From positions 1-48,642 of the forward strand of contig MU006127.1 in NCBI GenBank assembly GCA_010093705.1: DNA of 48,642 nucleotides. Direction: 5' to 3'. Below the pieces are notes generated by a model, which was not told the origin of the DNA, searched no databases, and was given only the letters and a program-made list of their open reading frames with translations. Position numbers and translations under genes: made by a program. Origin of the DNA: Patellaria atrata CBS 101060 (lineage: Eukaryota; Ascomycota; Dothideomycetes; Patellariales; Patellariaceae). This document shows, piece by piece, positions 36,820-45,889 of the stretch (its first letter is position 1; every line of letters starts with the position of its first letter).

Positions 36820-37952
36820 ATGGCTCCGTGGAAGCTCAAAGTTGCTGCTTCAGGACTTGGACGCATGGCGCTCTCGTTATGCTCTCCATTTCCTCAACCG
36901 TACCCCACGTGCAGAGCTTGTTGCTGCATTCTTTCCAGATCCGAAGGAAATTGGTTGGGGTCGTCAACATCTTGAGCCTTACAAAGTAACGTTGTATATT
37001 AACTATGACGAGATGCCAAAACACGAGGGGTTGGAAGCTGTGGTGATCGCGACTGTCACTACCGTACATGCAGAGCAATCTATCAAGGCAATTGAGAAGG
37101 ACCTACATTTACTCTGTGAAAATCCTTTGAGCACTAGCGTCGAGATCATACGTGTCCCATTAGACAAACCCTCAGAGTTGGAGCAAAGATGACAAATCAT
37201 TGAGGATGGTAGTCCCAGCAAGTAGACGACGCGGTGAAGAAGAAACACTATTTGAAGGTCATGTGTGGCCTCTCACGTCGTTTCGATGCCAGTTATCGCG
37301 ACGCCTAGGAAAGGGTGGGTAACGGATCTATTGGACGACCATCTGTCTTCGGTTCACAGACGTGTGATTAATTAGACCCCAACGGATTCTCCGTCCAGTA
37401 GTCGTAATTTAGTGGAGGAATATTCGTGGGTTGTAATGTCCATGATATCGACCTCGTACTCTGGTTCTTCGGACAGGATGGTATTGTTAAGAGTGTCACC
37501 GGTATCGGTATTACAGCTGTTCAGCCCGAACTCAAGAAGTATGGAGATTTCGACATGGCGTTGGCCTCATCGAGTTTTGGGGCGGTAAGATCGCTTACAT
37601 CTACTCGAGTCGTTTGATGGCCGCTGGACAGCACGATACGACTGAGATCATAGAAACTGAAGGCAAACTTACAGTTAACGACCGTCCAGCTAGCTCTTTA
37701 GTCGAGATGCATGAAGCTTCGGGTGTAGGGAGGGGGATCTCGCAACACTACTATGGACGGTTCGAGCAGGCATTCGTGACGGAAGCTAATGAATTCGCGG
37801 CAGCATGCCTGGATAACACGGGGTTGCCCCTTAAGTTATCGGGAGCGGTACAGGCCATCAAGATCGGGTGTGCCTTACAGGAGAGCTTGAGGTCTGGGAA
37901 GAAGATCTCTTTCGATGAGACTGGAAACATTATCGAGGAGGCGAAGTTATAG
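36820..37952 (+). pseudogene. GFO/IDH/MocA-family NAD(P)-dependent oxidoreductase (inositol-dehydrogenase-like), broken
   Basis: Family sequence is recognisable throughout: KVAASGLGRM at the start, then ALHFLNRTPRAELVAAF, EAVVIATVTTVHAEQ, LCENPLSTSVE (relatives have CEKPLS), KVMCGLSRRFDASYRDA, NVHDIDLVLWFFGQ, and an intact C-terminal third from MAAGQHDTTEIIETEG to the stop at 37952. It is not in one frame. The frame changes near 36866-36877, again before 37225 and again near 37560. Four stops lie within 37306-37407 (TAG 37306, TAA 37369, TAG 37399, TAA 37405). An ancestral intron may lie at about 37150-37220. Intact relatives oxidise inositols or sugar derivatives using the Rossmann N-domain. 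The gene is therefore a decayed copy, although most residues still match the family, which suggests fairly recent loss. Confidence 0.85.
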
Positions 37953-38978
37953 AACTAGAGCTTTGCAATTCAGACAAGGTGAAGCGTGTGGGCTCTTACC
38001 CAAAAGTTCTCCCCAAAAGAAACCTATCAGGTTTCAAGTACAGATAATAGAGAAAGATGGATTTATAATTAATACTCCTGCCACTGATAGTAGTTTAGGG
38101 ATTGAAGGTTGAGGAGTTTGATAACAAGAGATGCATACTTCTACCTATGATCCACCTTACTTGTTCTCCCTTGACTTCAGTTTCAGTGTAGACCTTCATT
38201 AGCACCTTGTCCTACATGTCAATGACACGTCTATTTGTCTTTTGGCAGCTTCGATAGCTACCGTCGATCACCTGACAGCTTTGAGTCTTATGTGTTAGAA
38301 CATGAGACAACAGAGCCTGCTATCCCCCTCGAGGGTGTATGTGATATCTCATATCACTGCTTGCTAAAGGTCACGACTGATATTTTCGTGCTTAACGTAT
38401 TGCCATAATATTTTGAAATCCCTTTTCATTCAAATAAAAGATGAAGTGATAAGTTGTGTTGGTGTGGTACCGGCCTACTGGAACCAAGCTTCGCGATCAA
38501 CTCCGAGCATCTGCTTCGTGGACCTCTCCAGGCTCTCCAATCAAAAAGGGTAAAAAAGCACCACCTGCGTCGATAGGGCCTTGTTACATCTCTGCGAACC
38601 TTTTACCTACATCCTAAATCTCACTCGTGCACGGCACACTTGACCCTCTCAGTCATCCATTGTTCCATTCTTTTGGTGGGGACATCTAGCACATGTCTAC
38701 AATCCTTCGGGGTATTTTTCATCACCCCAGAATCCCTCCAAACTGGCCTCTGAATCATTTCTTATTCCTAACGCGAGACTTATCCCGAAAGCGTGGCTGT
38801 TCGGATAGAAGCCGGAAGGCAGCCCATTGTATATACCCTACCGGAGGCAATCGAACTCCAAACCTACCCAAACACTGCTTCTGACGGAACGGTCATCCTA
38901 TCATCCGAACGAGAGTTACAAGCTAAGAGTAAGCGCAAGCGGCGGGAGAAGCTCCAGCGGCTTCTTGATGAAGCAGAC
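37953..38978. other. Intergenic stretch upstream of the PHO91-like transporter gene
   Basis: 1.0 kb probably containing the transporter promoter. The reading frame of the transporter stays open upstream to about 38793 but contains no ATG there. No Pho4-type CACGTG was seen in this stretch. Confidence 0.4.
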
Positions 38979-41758
38979 ATGAAGTTCTCCCACAGCATCC
39001 AGTTTAATGCGGTCCCAGATTGGAGTACCCACTATATCGCATACAGTAATCTCAAAAAGCTGTAAGCTCTCCCGAGTTCACAGGCGCCGGCAACAGAGCC
39101 ATATGCTGATAATTTTGTCTCACTTAGAATATACTCACTCGAGAAGCAAATACATCAGAATGCTGGAACTGGTTCTACGGACGCCGAATCCTCACCTCTC
39201 CTTGATGGCTCCATCGATGACCCGGACAAGGTATTCACAAGCGCCTTAGATAACGAACTAGAAAAGATAAGCTCCTTTTATCAACTAAAGGAGCTTGAAA
39301 TCCTTGGAGAAGTAGACTCACTGCTGAAAGATGAAGAGGAGTATGAACATGAACAGGAGAGCGTGGAGATCGAACAGACACAGGGACCCCCTGGATCCCG
39401 TGGAATGAATAGGAGTGGAAGAGCGAGGACCGGCAGTATATTTGGAAACTTCGGTTTCAGACGGTCGAGCATGAGTAGATCCCGAGATCTAGAAGACGAT
39501 GGAGACAGCGATGACGATGATGACGAGCGTTCAGCTTTAACCAGATCAAAGATAAGAGAACGTCAATCGACATGGGACTCTCAGCATGACGAACTGCGGA
39601 ACTCCACTGGAAATGTTTCCAGGCGAAGAGAGAGCAATGCGGATGATTTTGTCGAACACTCCTTTGCCTCTTTATATGATACAGGTCTCACGTTGAAGAA
39701 GCGGATAGTTAGCCTATACGTCTCCTTATGCGAACTAAGGTCCTTCATCCAACTGAATAAGACGGGCTTCACCAAGGTGCTCAAGAAGTACGACAAGATC
39801 TTGGACCGGGATCTCAAATCATCTTACCTTAACGAAAAGGTCAATTCAGCGCAAGTGTTCCAGAAAAATACAATGAACCGTCTATCAGAGAAGCTGGAAA
39901 AGGTCGAACACGCTTATGCGAATGTCGTAACCAAGGGCGATATAGCGGAAGCAAAACGTGAACTACGATTACATCTTCGAGAACATGTAGTCTGGGAACG
40001 AAATACGGTTTGGAGGGAAATGATAGGTATTGAGAGAAAAGCGCAAGCTGCAAATATGGGTATCAAACAGACTGTGCTTGGGCATAGTATCGATCCGCGC
40101 GAAGCTGTCCTACAGGGAGATGACCCTCATCCTAACGTGAAAGAGATATCCACTCCTATCGGACGATATACGTGTCCGACCTGGTTACTGAGCCCTACAT
40201 TCTATACGCTCGTCGTAATACTGGCAATTTTCTTTATTCTCTTGTTCATACCGTTAGACCTTTCTCGAGAGCAACAAAACTGTTTGGCTATGGTAGTCTT
40301 CGTTAGTTTGCTATGGGCCACAGAGGTGAATTCTCATAAGCGTCCTCTTGCGGCTCTGACGACTAAGTATATTCACAGGCTATCCCTCTCTTCGTAACAT
40401 CAATGGCGGTACCATTTCTAGTCGTGGTCCTGCGCGTCGTAAGATCTGATCAGAAGCCGCACAATCGGCTGGACTCGAAGCGGGCCGCAAGCTACATTTT
40501 CGGAGCTATGTGGACTCCTGTGATAATGCTACTTTTAGGTGGTTTTACCATCGCTGCTGCGTTATCAAAATACAACATCGCTAAAATGATGGCAACGTTT
40601 GTCCTCAGCAAAGCAGGTACGAAACCAAGGACAGTGCTTCTCACCAGCATGTTCGTAGCCATGTTTGCCAGTATGTGGATTAGCAACGTTGCTGCTCCTG
40701 TGCTATGTTTCTCTATCATTCAGGTATATGTAAAAGTTCATACATTGTGTAGTACTCGTGCTAACCATGTTATAGCCAATCCTCCGCAACCTTCCAGCGG
40801 ATTCCAACATGTCTAAAGCTCTCCTCCTTGGCATTGCACTCTCTTCCAACATCGGTGGTGCAGCTTCCCCCATTGCTTCACCACAAAATCTTATTGCTCT
40901 CCAGAACATGGAACCTCAACCCGGTTGGGGTATCTGGTTCTTCATTGCGCTTCCAATCTGTATCATCTCAATCGTACTGATCTGGCTCCTACTCCTCGTA
41001 ACATTCAAACCAGGCCATAAAACCACGATTGTCCCTATCAGGCCAATGAAAGACAGATTTTCCGGAATTCAATGGTTTGTTAGCATAGTCACTGTAGCCA
41101 CTATTGTCTTGTGGTGCGTTTCACATCAGCTTGAGCCTGTCTTCGGAGATATGGGCGTCATAGCCATAATTCCTATTGTTCTTTTCTTTGGCACTGGGGT
41201 GCTCACAAAGGAAGACTTTAACAATTTCTTGTGGACTATCATCATCCTAGCAGCTGGCGGCTTGGCCCTAGGGAAGGCTGTCAATAGCTCGGGGTTGCTT
41301 CACACAATAGCGGGCAGTATCACAGCGAGTGTAGAAGGATACAGCCTTTATAGCGTCCTCCTCGTCTTTACGTCCCTGATCTTAGTTATCGCCACCTTTA
41401 TATCCCACACCGTTGCCGCTCTTATAGTACTACCTCTCGTACAGACAGTAGGTCAGGGTATGAGCGAGCCACATCCGAATCTACTGGTCATGGGTAGTGT
41501 GTTGATGTGTTCGGCGGCTATGGGGCTGCCGACCAGTGGATTTCCGAACATGAGTAAGTGCTATCTGATACTTATTCTTGGTGAAGATGTTTTTAGCTGA
41601 CAGGACTTCTAGCGGCTATAATGATGGAGGATTCTCAGACGGGCCAGAGATATCTTCAAGTCAAACATTTTATCACGAGAGGGGTACCCAGTTCGATCCT
41701 CACGTTTGTGGTTGTCATTTCTTTAGGCTATGGGCTCATGATTGCGGCCGGGCTGTAG
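38979..41758 (+). CDS. PHO91: SPX-domain low-affinity phosphate transporter, Pho91/Pho90 type
   Basis: Five exons give 849 residues: 38979-39061, 39128-40325, 40379-40723, 40776-41553 and 41613-41758. Introns are 52-66 bp, and every junction is in frame. The first exon encodes MKFSHSIQFNAVPDWSTHY, the SPX start, which resembles yeast Pho91 more than Pho87/Pho90. The SPX domain (about 1-300) carries a long acidic/serine insertion (about 100-200) and the basic helix around LNKTGFTKVLKKYDK that binds inositol pyrophosphates. From about residue 383 a divalent-anion/sodium symporter-like membrane domain follows, with many spans and the loop motifs SNIGGAASPIASPQN and MGLPTSGFPNM. Pho91 exports phosphate from the yeast vacuole; Pho90 is at the plasma membrane. 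The first AUG was chosen from the SPX consensus. Location here is inferred only. Confidence 0.95.
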
Positions 41759-42316
41759 ATGGGAGGGGAGGGTTGATTTCAAGTATGCTATTTTCCAAAC
41801 ACCTATAAAGCGTAAGAAGAGGGCGTTGAAACCTTTGGAATATAAAATCCTGAGGTGTTCTGATTTGTACAACATATTACCGATTGTACCTTTTGAGTGG
41901 CAGTGTGTAGGTGAATCTCAACATTTTGTATTGAAAAAGTGCCTTAAAGTATCAACAACCGCGAGTTTAGTATTCTCAGCTCTGTTATCAAGAAATTCGC
42001 TTCTACAAGTCCCAGAATCCTTGAATATCTAATTTGTTGCATTCACATGTTTGTTATTCAGTCGGACGAGATAGCGGGGTGGTAGGGAGCTCCGCCACAT
42101 GATAGGCCGGAATGCACATTCCCAAGACGCCAGCCCTCCCACTCAATATAGTTACATTCACTTACAATAGCTTTTATTGTCGCTATTGTACTCCGTTACC
42201 TATTATCTTCGCTTGAGACATCACTTCTTACTCTTTCTTCGTTGAGATGTCCTCTTCTTTTCTTCTTCATCTTCATTTTACCCATCTTCTTCATCTGTCT
42301 ACTGGTCTTTGCAAAG
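41759..42316. other. Intergenic stretch and pyrimidine-rich leader of the coiled-coil protein gene
   Basis: No gene was seen. The last 80 bp are rich in CTT/TCT, a common feature of fungal 5' leaders. They contain an ATG at 42247, which opens a 32-codon frame that runs past the main start and ends at 42345. Confidence 0.4.
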
Positions 42317-43752
42317 ATGAGCTCACCACCAACTCCTCCGAGTGATCCACTCACACCCCCATCTCGTTCCCCGCATCGTATGTTTTTCGATTCACCATTT
42401 TCTGATTATTATACCGAGTCGTCGCATTCGCACTCCTCGTATCATTCGTCACCCCTCAAGCACTTTCCGGAACTGCAGTCGCAAATCCAGTTAGCACTTT
42501 TAAACAAGCTATCACAGCTCGAGCAGCGCATATCGCAAAATGAACCATCTATCCGCACCTCAGACCTTCTTCATGAGCGCATCGATGCTTTAGAAGCTGT
42601 CCTTACCGCACCCGAAAGTCAAAGTCGTCTCCCCGCAGATGTTGTTGATTCCGGTCTTTTCCTTGAAGATGGCGATATTGGTGGCATGGGACTGGACGAT
42701 TCAATGGGATCTGATGTTACTTATCTCATGAGGAAGATCCGGGAGGCACAAGATGGTAATGCGTCGCACAATGAGGAAATCTGCAAGCAAGCACAAGACC
42801 TCTGCACTAATCTGTCAGTCGCTGTGAAACAACTCCAGCAGAGATTCGATGAAATCAAGGTGAGACATAATTGAACCATACACTGTGATTGCATTTCTAA
42901 TTATATAAACAACAGCTTCTACGAGAATCAACTTCCGACTCTATCTCTACCGCCGAAAAGACTATTGAAGACCTCCGTGAAAGCAATAAGAAGCTCAAGT
43001 TGGACCTCAGTCACAATCAAGCTGAACTCTATTCTCTTAAGGTTCGACTTGAATCCATCAAAATTCAAGCAGCTCGTTCCGACTTGAGCAGTGATTCCGA
43101 AGCTTCTCTTGAGCGTAATATCAATCAATGGAAAGAGGATTGGAAAAAGGCCGAAGAAAGAGTCAAATATCGTAACCGCACATCCCGTCTTCGTCCTAAA
43201 GGCCGCGCCGGTGCAACGCGTCGCTCTACGGCAGCAAGCTTCGGTGGAATCCAATGGGGTACGGGAACAATTTCAGGTCACTCTTCTTCGAAACGTCACA
43301 CCAATGCAAGACGTTTTTCTACCCCGTCAACCTTCAGTGGAATTCAATTAGGCACTGAACAAGTATCAACCTTTTCCTCCCCGAAACCCGAATTTGCTAG
43401 ACCGTCATGTAAGAATTCCATGACCACACGCACGGCTAAGTCAGGATCGTGTACAGCAACGAAGGGCAACAGCATCTCCAATATTTCTTCACTAGTACCT
43501 GAAAACTCTCCGGAATTATCTTTGGAACCGGAATTAGTGAAGCAAGATAATGAAGGTCACAGCAAGGTCGATGCTCTTTTCGCGGAAATTTGCGATATCA
43601 TCGGAAACGACAACAGTCTTTCGCTTTCTGAAGAAGACAAAGAGGAAGAGGTGGAATCTATCCCCGAAAAGACTCCTTGGCAAGAACTTTGGGACGGTCT
43701 GAAAGAATTTGCTGGCGTGGAGCAATATCTCAATGATGCCGAGTCTTTTTGA
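42317..43752 (+). CDS. Coiled-coil protein of unknown function with a 31-residue internal repeat
   Basis: Two exons (42317-42859 and 42916-43752; 56-bp phase-0 intron, donor GTGAGA) give 459 residues. I do not recognise the family. Residues 1-45 are Ser/Pro-rich; residues about 55-100 and 145-260 are heptad-rich and charged, probably coiled coils. A basic stretch (YRNRTSRLRPKGRAGATRR) follows. Then comes an imperfect direct repeat with period 31: SFGGIQWGTG near 289 and TFSGIQLGTE near 320, each followed by S-rich sequence. The tail is acidic (EEDKEEEVESIPEK) and ends EFAGVEQYLNDAESF. No signal peptide or membrane span. The start at 42317 is the first ATG in this frame after the non-ATG upstream extension. 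The gene ends about 280 bp before the AT-rich block. Confidence 0.8.
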
Positions 43753-44525
43753 CTGTTTTAGGACCACTGGATGTTGAAGTATGTGGAGTCGAACGTTACG
43801 CATTATGAATAGGCATTTAATGGTATGGTTATATGGATTATGATGGCGCAACTTCAGGATCATGGAGACTTCGTCTTTTGGGTCTCTTAGATACACTTTC
43901 TGGTGTTGGGTGGTCTAGTCTACTCAAGCATGATACTTTGGATTGGCATAACTATGAAGTAAATGCCGGTTACATGTTAAACGATTATTTTATACAAGAG
44001 ATAATACTTTACTTGAATTATAACTTACTATAATATAATATCTATAGTGATTAAAACGTCTATAATAATAGTATTAGCTTTTATAAACTTTATAAATATA
44101 AAATAATTTTTTAAACTTTATTATTTTTATTTTTCTATTATTCTTTTTTATTTTATCTTTAATTTATAATTTTATTCTATATTTATAATATTTAAATATA
44201 AAATATTTTATTTTATTTTATTTAATTTAAATAAAATATAAAGATTTATTTATAAATAATTAAAATTAAAATTAAAATAATAATAATTAATTAATTAATT
44301 ATAAAAATTATATATAAAAAATATTAAAATAAATTATAATTATATTAAATTATTAATTAATATTTTATTTAAAAATTTATTATTTTTATATTTTATATTT
44401 TTATTTATATTATAAAATTAATATATAATTTAATAATTAATATAATTATAATTATTTTTTAATATATTTTTATATATTTTTAAAAAAAATCTTTTAAAAA
44501 ATAAAATTTATATAATTAATTAAAA

Positions 44526-45184
44526 ATTATTAAATATTATAAAATTTTTTAATAAAAATAATTTATTATAAAAAATATTAAATAAATTATTATTAAATAA
44601 AGAATTTAAATAATTTATATTTATATTAAATTTAAAAGTCTTTTTTAAATTCTTTTTATATATTTAAATATTATATTTAATTTTTTTATAATTTCTATAA
44701 TATTATATAATTAATTAAATTATTTTATAATTATTATTATTTTAAATCTTTTTTAATTATTAAAATATTATAAATATTTTAATAAATATTTTTATTAATA
44801 TTTTATTATATTATTATATTAAATTTACTTTTATTTATATATTTTTCTTTTAATAATTATTATTATTTACTTTTTAAATTTAATAATATAAATATTTATA
44901 AATATATTTTTATATACTATTAATTTAATTTTTTTTATAAATTATATAAATTTAAATTAAATTATAATAAAATTTTAATAATAAAATTTTATATAAATTT
45001 TAATTATAATTTCAATTTAAATATATTATTTAAAATCTTTAATTATTATAATATTTATAATAATAAAAATTTTAATAAAATATATAAATATATTTTAAAA
45101 TAATTTAATATTATTTATATATTAATAAAAATAAAATTTTATATTTTAAAAATTTTATAATAATTTTTTTTTAAAAATATATTA
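44526..45184. repeat. Direct repeat unit, copy 1 (about 660 bp)
   Basis: Starts at ATTATTAAATATTATA and ends near AAATATATTA. It aligns base by base with 45228-45889, with scattered substitutions and only a few small indels. The repetition supports the RIP reading, because RIP targets duplicated DNA. Confidence 0.8.
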
Positions 45185-45196
45185 ATATAAAATATT

Positions 45197-45243
45197 ATTA
45201 AATATTATATATTATTAAATATTATATATTATTAAATATTATA
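45197..45243. repeat. 17-bp tandem repeat between the two large copies
   Basis: ATTAAATATTATATATT occurs twice in full (45197-45213 and 45214-45230), and a partial third copy runs directly into the start of large copy 2. It may mark the junction of a tandem array, or be simple AT slippage. Confidence 0.65.
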
Positions 45244-45889
45244 GAATTTTTTAATATAAATAATTTATTATAAAAAATATTAAATTAATTATTATTAAAT
45301 AAAGAATTTATATAATTTATATTTATATTAAATTTAAAAGTTACTTTTAAATTCTTTTTATATATTTAAATATTATATTTAATTTCTTTATAATTTTTAT
45401 AATATTATATAATTAATTTTATTATTTTATAATTATTATTATTTTAAATTTTCTTTAATTATTAAAATATTATAAATATTTTAATAAATATTTTTATTAA
45501 TATTTTATTATATTATTATACTAAATTTATTTTTATTTATATATATTTTTTTTTAATTATTATTATTAATTATTTTTTTAATTTAATAATATAAATATTT
45601 ATAAATATATTTTTATATATTATTAATTTAATTTTTTTTTATAAATTATATAAATTTAAATTAAATTATAATAAATAATTTAATAATAAAATTTTATATA
45701 AACTTTAATTATAATTATAATTATAATATATTATTTAAAATTTTTAATTATTATAATATTTATAATAATAAAAATTTTAATAAAATATATAAATATATTT
45801 TAAAATAATTTAATATTTTTTATATATTAATAAAGATAAAATTTAATATTTTAAAAATTTTATAATAATTTTTCTTTATAAATATATTA
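45228..45889. repeat. Direct repeat unit, copy 2 (about 660 bp)
   Basis: The second copy of the unit at 44526-45184, offset by 702-705 bp in the same orientation. Long shared runs include AATTTAAAAGT, TTTAAATATTATATTTAATTT and AAATTTTAATAAAATATAT. The copies are separated by about 43 bp that include a short tandem repeat. Confidence 0.8.

Noticed and set aside
38793-38978. N-terminal extension of the phosphate transporter upstream of 38979
   Set aside because: The frame is open but lacks an ATG, and MKFSHSIQFNAVP is the standard SPX start.
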